Part shown: positions 1-5,358 of the stretch, one piece after another
Numbering within the stretch: the first letter of the stretch is position 1
How the letters are laid out: every line of letters begins with the position of its first letter
Assembly: GCA_947453015.1 (NCBI GenBank)
Contig: CANGFL010000119.1
Location: 1 to 5,358, forward strand
Direction of reading: 5' to 3'
From: Oxalobacteraceae bacterium
GTDB lineage: Bacteria; Pseudomonadota; Gammaproteobacteria; Burkholderiales; Burkholderiaceae_D
Length of the DNA stretch: 5,358 nt
Notes under the pieces: model-generated
The model's input: only the letters and a program-made list of their open reading frames with translations
The model's database searches: none
Told to the model about the DNA's origin: nothing
Position numbers and translations under genes: made by a program

Positions 1-332
1 GGATTAGCTTGTACCCAACCACCGAGTTGTGTCGATGTATCGGTGCGACTGTTATTAAGAATTGCGCCATTGGGTTTGACATCGAATTGACTGTAGGTGT
101 TGCGTGAGACACCGGCAGCACTGGGTGTTTGTATGTTCACGACAGGCACGCCATTCGGTGCGAGTAAGACGGTGGGGCGTTGGTTGCCTGGTGCACTGGG
201 GTCGGATCGGATTTGTGCTGAGGCGGTGGTGATGATGAACACGCCAACAACGAAGGCAGCATTAAGTAAAGCAAGCGTGATCAGCCTTTGAAATAGAGCC
301 GTGTGAAAGCAGTAGTCGTGGTGACGATTCAT
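1..332 (-). CDS. TpsA two-partner-secretion exoprotein, N-terminus (filamentous haemagglutinin/CdiA type), partial
   Basis: This is the first 110 codons of a large secreted beta-helical protein, cut by the left window edge. Residues 1-39 look like a signal peptide: a basic start (MNRHHDY), a long hydrophobic stretch at about 15-36, and an ASA|Q cleavage site. The start of the TPS (haemagglutination activity) domain follows, with the highly conserved [13 protein letters not shown] (43-55), [20 protein letters not shown] (66-85) and ILNNS...QLGGWVQ (91-108) segments typical of FHA/CdiA-like proteins. In this family the domain is recognised by the TpsB POTRA domains and leads export across the outer membrane. 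The ATG lies 3 nt after the tpsB stop, so the two genes are probably co-transcribed and translationally coupled. The first residues faintly resemble the extended signal peptide region of large exoproteins. Whether the protein is an adhesin, a haemolysin or a CDI toxin cannot be told here, because the C-terminus is missing. Confidence 0.93.
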   Translation of the reverse strand, partial: MNRHHDYCFHTALFQRLITLALLNAAFVVGVFIITTASAQIRSDPSAPGNQRPTVLLAPNGVPVVNIQTPSAAGVSRNTYSQFDVKPNGAILNNSRTDTSTQLGGWVQAN

Positions 333-335
333 AGC

Positions 336-2198
336 TCAATAACTCCAATTCAAATTAAAACCAGTGGTGATGCGCGATGTTTTAAAACCATCGGGCTTGG
401 ATAAAGGAGAACCTACGAACAGGTCGTAGCTCAGACCTTTGATGGATCCACGCAAACCCCAAACAGCACCGGTGAGGTCGGTGCCAATCAGTTTTTTGCT
501 GTTGCGACCAGAGACTTCGCCATGATCAATGCCGATGTAGGTTTCGTGACTGCTGCTACCCAGTGCAAGCGCTATTTCATTACGCATTAGCCAGCCGCGA
601 TCCGCTGATAACAAGTTAATGCCATCAAAGCCACGCACGCTGTAGCGACCACCAATTAAGAAGCGATCTTGGGCAACTAATAAAGTTTGGTTCCATTGAG
701 CGCGTACATTGGCGACGTAACGCAGAGAGTGGTTCGCCAAGCTGAATGGCGCAACAAGTTGAATGTCGGCCGTGGTCAAGCGCATGCGTGACGTACCTTC
801 ATCAAAAAGTTCTTCAGGTGCGTGGCGTGCGCCAAATGCACCAGTACCTTGACGTTGGTTAAGGCTGAGATCTAGCGTGCTGCTGCCAATAAATTCACGA
901 TGATTGAGACCAAGCTCCCAGCCTGCGGTACGCCGACGTTGGACGCGTACTTCGGTATCGTCAACATAGTTTTGTGATGCACGTACCCAGCTTTTAATCG
1001 ATACAGTGCTCTTGCGATAAGCGTCGCGGTAAACGAGGCGACTCAGTTTGATCTCACCGTTTTGACTAGCGCCGGCGTAGACAATATTCTGATTCGCTCC
1101 AGCGACGGTTTGATAGTACTGAGAATCGTTGGCATTGAAACTCAGTAGCCAATAGCCAAACGGAATGCTGTAGTGAGCGCTGCTCGCATGCAGTCCGCGT
1201 TTACCGCTGTCACGACCACCGAGATCGCGGGTATAACTCGCATAAAACAAATCGTTGAGTGCAAACGGATTGTCGTAAGAGAGAGTTGTTGTGCCTTGAT
1301 ATTTGCCGGTACTACTGACTCCGGAATCATCAGCGGCCAGACTGAGACGAAGCGGCATACGTTGGCGCCAGCTGACGACCACATCAGCGGTAGTGATTTT
1401 CGGATTAGTTGATTCCACTGGATTGGGTGCGATGCTCAGTTCGGCATCGACGGTGGGTACGCGACGTAGATTTTCCAGGCCTTGTTCAATTTCATATAGA
1501 TTCAAGATATCGCCCGATTGCAACGGGAAGGCGGTGCTTAAGTTAACGTGCTCAGGAATTTTTCCATGAGCATTGGGCACGAGACGAATTTTCCCCAGGC
1601 GTCCGGGTAATAAACTTATTTGTAAGTCACCACTCGTTAGTTCTTGCGGCTGCACTAAGACACGTGTTGTCACCCAACCTTGCTGTGTGAGTGATGCTTG
1701 CAAGCGATGAAGTATGACGTTGATGCCATGGGATCCGAGACAGCGACCGATCGCGACATCTTCTGTGCCATTCACCGTGTGATCAACATGATTTAGCAGC
1801 CACTGAAAGCGTTCAGAGGCTTCGCCGATCAGGCTAATGCTGTGTATGTTGAAGCAAGGTGTTTCATCTAGCGGCAGGATTTCGTTATCGTCGCCTTCTT
1901 GCGCGTCTATGGTTGATGTGATGGGAGTAGATAAGCGCACATCAGGCCTGACCTCTTGCTGCTGTCGTAGCACGCGCTCCCGTTCTTGTTGGCGTAGCTG
2001 TTCTTGTGCAGCGATTGCAGCTGGGTTCGTTAACGGCGCGCTCTGTGCTCGCGTTACGCAGGGTAGTACACAGCTAAAAATGCCAACTAAAAGCAGTACT
2101 AGCCAGCTAGGTAAAGTAAGGCTATGCGATTGAAAAAAACGATCTGAAATGAATGATGGATCGTTACTTGATAAGGTTGTTTGAGATTTGTTGGACAC
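336..2198 (-). CDS. TpsB outer-membrane transporter of two-partner secretion (FhaC/ShlB/CdiB family)
   Basis: This 620-residue Omp85-superfamily pore exports its TpsA partner across the outer membrane. A hydrophobic signal segment spans about 31-47, with cleavage likely after TRA (49-51). A Gln/Arg-rich helix at about 57-83 matches the H1 plug helix of the family. POTRA1 is about 115-206, with a cysteine pair C115/C153 as in ShlB/CdiB-type transporters and the PGRLGKIRL end. POTRA2 is about 207-280 (QSGDILNLYEIEQGLENLRR). The beta-barrel runs from about 281 to the C-terminal Tyr, with the conserved VRGF motif at 521-524 (FhaC VRGY), where the L6 loop enters the barrel. The start is GTG. An in-frame TGA five codons upstream leaves no earlier start, and no ATG, GTG or TTG start lies between it and the signal segment. 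It has no convincing Shine-Dalgarno and an unusually long pre-hydrophobic n-region of about 30 residues. It sits directly upstream of its tpsA partner. Confidence 0.95.
   Translation of the reverse strand: MSNKSQTTLSSNDPSFISDRFFQSHSLTLPSWLVLLLVGIFSCVLPCVTRAQSAPLTNPAAIAAQEQLRQQERERVLRQQQEVRPDVRLSTPITSTIDAQEGDDNEILPLDETPCFNIHSISLIGEASERFQWLLNHVDHTVNGTEDVAIGRCLGSHGINVILHRLQASLTQQGWVTTRVLVQPQELTSGDLQISLLPGRLGKIRLVPNAHGKIPEHVNLSTAFPLQSGDILNLYEIEQGLENLRRVPTVDAELSIAPNPVESTNPKITTADVVVSWRQRMPLRLSLAADDSGVSSTGKYQGTTTLSYDNPFALNDLFYASYTRDLGGRDSGKRGLHASSAHYSIPFGYWLLSFNANDSQYYQTVAGANQNIVYAGASQNGEIKLSRLVYRDAYRKSTVSIKSWVRASQNYVDDTEVRVQRRRTAGWELGLNHREFIGSSTLDLSLNQRQGTGAFGARHAPEELFDEGTSRMRLTTADIQLVAPFSLANHSLRYVANVRAQWNQTLLVAQDRFLIGGRYSVRGFDGINLLSADRGWLMRNEIALALGSSSHETYIGIDHGEVSGRNSKKLIGTDLTGAVWGLRGSIKGLSYDLFVGSPLSKPDGFKTSRITTGFNLNWSY
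343..346 (-). promoter_or_regulatory. Ribosome binding site of tpsA, inside the end of tpsB
   Basis: GGAG on the minus strand lies within the penultimate codons of tpsB (Trp-Ser), 10 nt before the tpsA ATG. The tpsB stop TGA lies between this site and the start, so ribosomes ending tpsB would stop on top of the tpsA initiation region. This suggests translational coupling of transporter and substrate. Confidence 0.55.
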
Positions 2199-2214
2199 GT
2201 TTTGTGAAGGTCAT
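2164..2214 (-). other. Possible 16-codon upstream reading frame overlapping the start of tpsB
   Basis: An ATG at 2214 opens a frame of 16 codons (MTFTKRVQQISNNLIK) ending in TAA at 2166-2164. It starts 16 nt before the tpsB GTG and overlaps the first 12 codons of tpsB in a different frame. No Shine-Dalgarno precedes it. It could be a chance ORF, a small leader peptide affecting tpsB translation, or a trace of an N-terminal frameshift in tpsB. There is no sequence evidence that it is translated. Confidence 0.15.
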
Positions 2215-2244
2215 ATTTGCAAAAGGAGCGTAGTTTCACAAAAC
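2199..2244 (-). repeat. Perfect 10-bp inverted repeat abutting the tpsB start codon
   Basis: GTTTTGTGAA at 2199-2208 is exactly complementary, in inverted orientation, to TTCACAAAAC at 2235-2244, with 26 nt between the arms. In tpsB mRNA the right-hand arm would end at the base just before the GTG, and the loop would hold the alternative ATG at 2214. It could act as an RNA stem controlling initiation of tpsB or as a pair of protein-binding half-sites. It is not a terminator, because no T-run follows and the gene begins immediately. Confidence 0.5.
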
Positions 2245-2400
2245 TTTTAAATGTTTGCTTGCAGCTATTTAATTGCGCATCAAAAACATACGTATTTCAC
2301 TTAAAACTCAAATAAAGTTGTGCTTAGACGTACATTTTTAAAAATAGCGTGTTCGATTTTCGATCACTTGAAACACATTTGAACTACGAGGAAGCAGACG
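2199..2400 (-). promoter_or_regulatory. AT-rich upstream region of the tpsBA operon
   Basis: About 200 non-coding bases lie between the terminator of the preceding gene and tpsB, and the promoter of tpsBA must lie here because that terminator isolates the operon. The stretch is visibly richer in A+T than the genes around it and contains a perfect 12-bp palindrome ATTTTTAAAAAT (2334-2345) and ATACGTAT (2288-2295). The best sigma70-like pair I could find (TTGAGT, then TATGTT near 2289-2294) has only a 15-nt spacer and is weak, so I do not place a promoter firmly. Such AT-rich leaders are typical targets of H-NS/MvaT-like silencers, but that is inference. Confidence 0.35.
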
Positions 2401-2432
2401 AAAAAAAACCAACCGAAGCGGTTGGTTTTTTT
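2401..2432 (-). terminator. Rho-independent terminator after the binding-protein gene
   Basis: On the minus strand a 9-bp stem, AACCAACCG paired with CGGTTGGTT (arms 2407-2415 and 2419-2427), has a 3-nt CTT loop and is followed by eight T residues. It starts 23 nt after the stop of the LivJ/LivK-type gene. The flanking A-run and T-run make it symmetrical, so it could also work on the plus strand, but no plus-strand gene enters it. It separates the amino-acid genes from the tpsBA operon. Confidence 0.92.
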
Positions 2433-2455
2433 AACGGAAGGGAGATTTAGTATTT

Positions 2456-3586
2456 TTATTTTGTCACAGCTAATTGCGATCGTTTACCACTCTTGAACGT
2501 GTAAAGCGTTAGCGTGCCATGCTTCATGTCCCCGCGCGCGTCAAATTCAATTAACCCCGTAACCCCCTGATAATTCGTTTTCGCGAGTTCAGGCAGATAT
2601 TTTGCAGGCTCCACCGAATCGGCTTTCTGCATGGCTGCAGCCATCACCATTACGGCGTCATATACATACGGTGCATAGAGCTTGACGTCGGTGCTGAATT
2701 TTTTGCTGTAGGCTGCACGAAATTCATCCAAGTTTTTTTTCTGGTTCTCTTCGACGCCACCTGCTTCTGCGCATATGACCTGACCATCTGCCATACCATC
2801 ACCAGCAAGTGAAGGTAGCTGCTCGGTACAGATACCATCGCCACCCATATATTTGGCTTGTATGCCTAGCTGTTTCATTTGTCTAAGCATTGGGCCTGCG
2901 ACTGCATCCATACCACCAAAGAAAATCAAATCAGGATTTTTTCCTTTGATCGCTGTAAGAATGGCGTTGAAGTCGGTAGCTTTATCGTTGGTGTATTGAC
3001 GGCCTACGATGTTGAGGCCAGCGGCTTTAGCTGATTTTGCAAATTCATCGGCGACACCTTGACCGTATGCGGTACGGTCATCGATGATGGCGACATTTTT
3101 TGCATGTAGTGTGCCAGCTGCATAGCGACCAAGCGCGCCGCCTAACTGCCCATCATTCGCAACGACCCGAAAAGCGCCTTTGAAACCTTGTTGTGTGTAT
3201 TTGGGGTTGGTTGCTGAAGGAGAAATTTGCGGTATGCCTGCATCGTTGTAAATTTTAGATGCAGGTATCGTTGTGCCAGAATTTAAGTGGCCGATTACAC
3301 CGTTAACTTTGGCATCGACTAATTTTTGTGCAGCCGCAGTACCTTGCTGAGGTGTGGCGGCATCATCTTCGCCAAGTAAAACAAACTTTATTTTTTTGCC
3401 ACCGATACGCAGATTTTTTGTGTTGAGTACGTCAACGGCCATGCGTGCGCCGTTTTCATTATCTTTACCTAAGTGGGCGATTTGGCCAGAGAGTGGTGCT
3501 ACATGACCAATTTTGACGATTTGTTCTTGTGCGTTGGCAGATGTAGCCAAAAAGAAGAATGTGAATAGTAAAGGTAGCCAGCGCAT
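2456..3586 (-). CDS. Branched-chain amino acid ABC transporter substrate-binding protein (LivJ/LivK type, Peripla_BP_6)
   Basis: This is a 376-residue periplasmic type I binding protein that captures a small amino acid, probably branched-chain, and hands it to a Liv-type ABC permease. Residues 1-19 form a signal peptide ending in SANA|Q. It is not a lipoprotein, as there is no cysteine at the cleavage site. The first lobe opens with VKIGHVAPLSGQIAHLGKDN (24-43). The expected ligand-binding segments HLNSGTT (100-106) and SPSATNP (122-128) are intact, as are YGQG (174-177) and the hinge-region APYVYDA near 300. Cysteines 253 and 272 could form a disulfide. Length is normal for the family. An AGGAGA site precedes the ATG. 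A terminator directly follows, and no permease or ATPase genes (livHMGF) are adjacent, so it works with a transporter encoded elsewhere. The true ligand could be another amino acid, and the homologous family also includes amide-binding proteins. Confidence 0.93.
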   Translation of the reverse strand: MRWLPLLFTFFFLATSANAQEQIVKIGHVAPLSGQIAHLGKDNENGARMAVDVLNTKNLRIGGKKIKFVLLGEDDAATPQQGTAAAQKLVDAKVNGVIGHLNSGTTIPASKIYNDAGIPQISPSATNPKYTQQGFKGAFRVVANDGQLGGALGRYAAGTLHAKNVAIIDDRTAYGQGVADEFAKSAKAAGLNIVGRQYTNDKATDFNAILTAIKGKNPDLIFFGGMDAVAGPMLRQMKQLGIQAKYMGGDGICTEQLPSLAGDGMADGQVICAEAGGVEENQKKNLDEFRAAYSKKFSTDVKLYAPYVYDAVMVMAAAMQKADSVEPAKYLPELAKTNYQGVTGLIEFDARGDMKHGTLTLYTFKSGKRSQLAVTK

Positions 3587-3590
3587 GGAA

Positions 3591-3596
3591 TCTCCT
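3591..3596 (-). promoter_or_regulatory. Strong ribosome binding site of the LivJ/LivK-type gene
   Basis: AGGAGA on the minus strand lies four bases before the ATG at 3586. It is a near-consensus Shine-Dalgarno and fixes the start codon, which is also followed directly by a proper signal peptide. It contrasts with the weak initiation region of tpsB. Confidence 0.85.
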
Positions 3597-3639
3597 GATC
3601 AGCTAAAACGAGAATAAAACAGAACGAAAGTCTATAACC

Positions 3640-3660
3640 AAAGCCTCGAACTTAGGCTTT
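3640..3660 (-). repeat. 7-bp hairpin in the dadA to LivJ/LivK spacer
   Basis: AAAGCCT (3640-3646) and AGGCTTT (3654-3660) form a perfect inverted repeat with a 7-nt loop. On the minus strand it lies about 90 nt after the dadA stop and is followed by GGTTATAG, not by a T-run. It could be a weak terminator of dadA, an operator, or a structure in the leader of the binding-protein gene. The sequence does not decide between these. Confidence 0.35.
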
Positions 3661-3705
3661 ATTATCTACGATTTATTCGTAAACCCATTTCATCATCAGA
3701 GCAGT

Positions 3706-3752
3706 GCGCGAGCTATGCACGAGCCGTGTAGCGAGTCACTTAGCGAGTTGCT
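3706..3752. repeat. Degenerate 12-bp tandem repeats across the dadA stop
   Basis: Two adjacent 12-mers, TAGCGAGTCACT (3729-3740) and TAGCGAGTTGCT (3741-3752), agree at 10 of 12 positions. They are preceded by two more diverged units of 12 and 11 nt (3706-3717 and 3718-3728) that share a CGAG core, and TAGC of a further unit follows at 3753-3756. The last unit runs into the dadA stop codon (3752-3754). It looks like a small local expansion at the 3' end of the gene. No function is evident. Confidence 0.45.
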
Positions 3753-5083
3753 TAGCTTTTGGAGTGACTTACCTGAGCCGGAGCTGAAATCATGGCGCGT
3801 GTGACGCTGGTCCGAGCCATGCCCGTAAAAGCAAAATCTAGCTCGGGTTGACGTCCAGAGACAATCTCTGCAATCGCACGTCCAGAGCCGCAGCCCATGG
3901 TCCAGCCTAGCGTGCCATGACCGGTATTTAAAAATAAATTTGAATACTTTGTTTTGCCGATATAAGGAATATTCGACGGTGTCAGCGGGCGCAAGCCAGC
4001 CCAATACTGAGCTTGGCTGTAATCGCAGGCATCAGGAAATAATTCTTTGGTGCGACGGGTAATAGCTTCGCATCGCACCGGATTTAATGCACGTGAATAA
4101 CCATTGATTTCGCACGTACCTGCAACTCGCAATCGATCGCCTAGTCTGGAAATTACGAGCTTATGACCGTCATCAGTCATCGATACACGTGGTGCCAGTG
4201 CATTATCGATGACAGGGTAGGTAGCTGAATATCCTTTACCTGGGTAGATCATCAAATCAATCCCCAGTGGTTTTAATAAATGGGTCGAGAAACTACCCAT
4301 CGCCACCACCACGCTATCGCCGCGTATCGTTTGGTGTCTGCCATGTTCATCAATGATTTCAGCGCCCACGATGCGTGCTGATGCACCCGTGCCTTCACTG
4401 ATTAAGCGCGTAACAAACGTATTGAATCGAAATGTCACGCCTGCTTCGACACATTGTGACGCTAAGCCGGTGGTGAATTTATGCACGTCACCTGATTCAT
4501 CGGTGGCAGTAAAATCGCCGCCCACAATTTTGTGACGTATTGGAGCCAGCGCAGGTTCGATGCGAATGACTTCGTTGGTATCGATCGTTTGGCGAGGGCA
4601 ACCCAAGTCGCGCATTAAATTAGCGGCTGGGAGTGATTGTTGAAATTCTTTTTCGTCAGTATAGAAATGCAAAATACCGCGCGTCTCGCAATCGTACGCG
4701 ATATTCGTTTCGGCACGAACTGCTTGCAGTGTTTGCCGACTGTATTCAGCAATCGCTAAAATTTGTCGTATGTTGTACGCCATGTGGCTGGGTGTGCATT
4801 GACGCAGAAATTCCATGCCCCAGCGCCATTGCAACCATTCAGCTCGCAAGCGAAATAACAAAGGCGCATCTTCGCGGCCTAGCCATTTCAATAATTTAAG
4901 GGGTGCTGATGGATTGGCCCAAGGCTCGGCGTGCGAAACAGAAATTTGGCCGCCATTGGCAAAACTGGTTTCTTGGGCAGCTCCGGGTTGACGTTCAAGT
5001 ACGATCACTTCGTGACCGGCTTTTTGAAGAAACCAAGCAGAGGCGGTACCAACGATGCCTGCGCCTAGTACGATGACTTTCAT
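3752..5083 (-). CDS. dadA: D-amino acid dehydrogenase, FAD-dependent (DadA)
   Basis: This membrane-associated flavoenzyme oxidises D-amino acids, classically D-alanine, to 2-oxo acids and ammonia and passes electrons to the respiratory chain. At 443 residues it is close to E. coli DadA (432). The N-terminal Rossmann fold shows the GAGIVG FAD motif (7-12) and the acidic ribose-binding residue E30. Next come the DadA signatures ETSFANGGQIS (38-48) and NPSAPLK (57-63). The C-terminal part carries YWAGLRPLTPS (360-370) and NTGHGTLGWTMGCGSG (386-401), which close the FAD site in this DAO family. The start fits the motif spacing and has a weak ACGGAA site (5091-5096) 7 nt upstream. Unlike in E. coli or Pseudomonas, no alanine racemase gene (dadX) follows. 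The next gene is an amino-acid binding protein 165 nt downstream. The last 30 or so residues, after the DFAF segment, are variable and end beside small DNA repeats. Confidence 0.96.
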   Translation of the reverse strand: MKVIVLGAGIVGTASAWFLQKAGHEVIVLERQPGAAQETSFANGGQISVSHAEPWANPSAPLKLLKWLGREDAPLLFRLRAEWLQWRWGMEFLRQCTPSHMAYNIRQILAIAEYSRQTLQAVRAETNIAYDCETRGILHFYTDEKEFQQSLPAANLMRDLGCPRQTIDTNEVIRIEPALAPIRHKIVGGDFTATDESGDVHKFTTGLASQCVEAGVTFRFNTFVTRLISEGTGASARIVGAEIIDEHGRHQTIRGDSVVVAMGSFSTHLLKPLGIDLMIYPGKGYSATYPVIDNALAPRVSMTDDGHKLVISRLGDRLRVAGTCEINGYSRALNPVRCEAITRRTKELFPDACDYSQAQYWAGLRPLTPSNIPYIGKTKYSNLFLNTGHGTLGWTMGCGSGRAIAEIVSGRQPELDFAFTGMARTSVTRAMISAPAQVSHSKS

Positions 5084-5165
5084 GGATTATTTCCGTGGCA
5101 TACAGCAGCAAGCCTATGCAGCTGTGTTATTAAAAACAGAAATTCTAAAGAGACTTAGTCGTTAT

Positions 5166-5184
5166 GTGGCGTCATTTGCGCCAC
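5166..5184 (-). promoter_or_regulatory. Inverted repeat upstream of dadA, possible operator
   Basis: GTGGCG and CGCCAC form a perfect 6-bp inverted repeat separated by 7 nt, about 80 nt before the dadA start. It is GC-rich in an otherwise AT-rich spacer. No T-run follows on the minus strand, so it is a poor terminator. If the promoter suggested just upstream is real, the repeat covers the transcription start, which is a usual place for a repressor operator or a 5' stabilising hairpin. Confidence 0.4.
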
Positions 5185-5188
5185 TGTG

Positions 5189-5216
5189 TTTATGTTGTTT
5201 GGCTATTTCAACTCAA
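5189..5216 (-). promoter_or_regulatory. Candidate sigma70 promoter of dadA
   Basis: Reading the minus strand, TTGAGT (5216-5211) and CATAAA (5194-5189) are separated by 16 nt. Each matches the -35 or -10 consensus at four of six positions. It lies in the 177-bp gap between the upstream gene and dadA and would give a leader of about 100 nt. It is prediction by eye only, and other weak pairs exist nearer the gene. Confidence 0.3.
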
Positions 5217-5232
5217 AAAATGTTTAGTCCGC

Positions 5233-5254
5233 GTTCTTAGTACTTGTTCTTAGT
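5233..5254 (-). repeat. Direct repeat of ACTAAGAAC upstream of dadA
   Basis: Two exact 9-mers (ACTAAGAAC on the minus strand, at 5246-5254 and 5233-5241) are offset by 13 nt. A partial copy, ACTAAAC, follows at 5222-5228, and GACTAAGTC occurs at 5152-5160. The pair lies 17 nt or more upstream of the candidate -35 box, a position suitable for an activator. A chance or slippage origin is equally possible. Confidence 0.35.
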
Positions 5255-5260
5255 GCGTGT

Positions 5261-5358
5261 CTATTGTTGCAGTCGAAGAAATTCTTCAGCAACGACCGTT
5301 CTGACTTGCTCAAGCAAGCGAGAATCTAAATCGCTGGCTAATTGTTGAGCAATCGAGA
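5261..5358 (-). CDS. C-terminal end of an unidentified protein, partial
   Basis: The minus strand holds one open frame entering from the right edge: 31 codons ending in TAG at 5263-5261, while the other two minus frames and the plus strand are broken by stops. The peptide contains QQLASDLDSRLLEQVRTVV and ends EEFLRLQQ. Regularly spaced hydrophobic residues among Glu, Asp, Arg and Gln suggest an amphipathic, probably coiled, terminal helix. I cannot name the family from so short a piece. The gene lies upstream of dadA in the same direction, with 177 nt between them and no clear terminator, so read-through into dadA is possible. Confidence 0.6.
   Translation of the reverse strand, partial: SIAQQLASDLDSRLLEQVRTVVAEEFLRLQQ

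Noticed and set aside
1303..1569. Plus-strand open frame of 88 codons inside tpsB
   Set aside because: It lies wholly within the strongly supported tpsB gene on the other strand, has no recognisable domain and its codon pattern mirrors the real gene. The same holds for the other plus-strand frames at 97-291, 1173-1412, 1837-2133, 4353-4535 and 4633-4899.
2133..2139. Run of seven A near the start of tpsB as a phase-variation tract
   Set aside because: Seven bases is short for slippage-based switching, and the tract encodes two ordinary Phe codons. There is no other support.
2199..2244. CRP-like half-sites TGTGA and TCACA upstream of tpsB
   Set aside because: The halves are 28 nt apart instead of 6, so they do not make a CRP site. 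They are recorded only as part of the inverted repeat.
2733..2740. Run of eight T (A8 on the coding strand) in the binding-protein gene, resembling an A_AAA_AAC slippery site
   Set aside because: The full-length frame gives a complete family-length protein, and no stimulating structure or meaningful alternative product is apparent. It is probably just consecutive Lys and Asn codons.
3696..4004. Minus-strand open frame of 102 codons overlapping the end of dadA
   Set aside because: It is out of frame with dadA over the conserved C-terminal FAD motifs, which are intact in the dadA frame, so it is a shadow and not a sign of frameshift.
5055..5240. Plus-strand 61-codon frame over the dadA upstream region
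   Set aside because: It begins inside dadA on the opposite strand, crosses the presumed control region, has no good ribosome site and shows no recognisable domain.

Overview
The window looks like a stretch of a proteobacterial chromosome, most likely a betaproteobacterium of the Burkholderiales. This is inferred from the wording of the proteins (a DadA and a LivJ/LivK-type binding protein that read like Burkholderiales members) and from the moderate base composition. No marker gene is present to settle the taxon. All recognisable genes lie on the minus strand, so transcription runs from high to low coordinates.

In the order of transcription: (1) 5358-5261 is the last 31 codons of an unidentified gene. 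(2) 5260-5084 is an intergenic region with a possible promoter, an inverted repeat over the predicted transcription start and a pair of 9-bp direct repeats. (3) 5083-3752 is dadA, a D-amino acid dehydrogenase. (4) 3751-3587 is a spacer with degenerate 12-bp repeats across the dadA stop, a short hairpin and a good ribosome binding site. (5) 3586-2456 is a periplasmic binding protein of the branched-chain amino acid (LivJ/LivK) type, closed by a clear rho-independent terminator at 2432-2401. (6) 2400-2199 is an AT-rich upstream region that ends in a perfect 10-bp inverted repeat touching the next start codon. (7) 2198-336 is a two-partner-secretion outer-membrane transporter (TpsB, FhaC/ShlB/CdiB family). 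(8) 332-1 is the start of its exported partner, a filamentous-haemagglutinin/CdiA-type TpsA, cut by the window edge.

There are two functional themes. dadA and the binding protein form an amino-acid scavenging and catabolism segment: one oxidises D-amino acids and the other delivers an amino acid to an ABC transporter whose other subunits are not here. The tpsB-tpsA pair is a two-partner secretion locus with only a 3-nt gap. Its architecture (B before A, haemagglutinin-type TPS domain) fits either a large adhesin or a contact-dependent inhibition (CDI) system. The decisive part, the C-terminus of TpsA and any immunity gene, lies beyond the left edge. The most interesting leads are that missing toxin/immunity end and the unusual start region of tpsB (GTG start, no Shine-Dalgarno, abutting inverted repeat, overlapping 16-codon reading frame).
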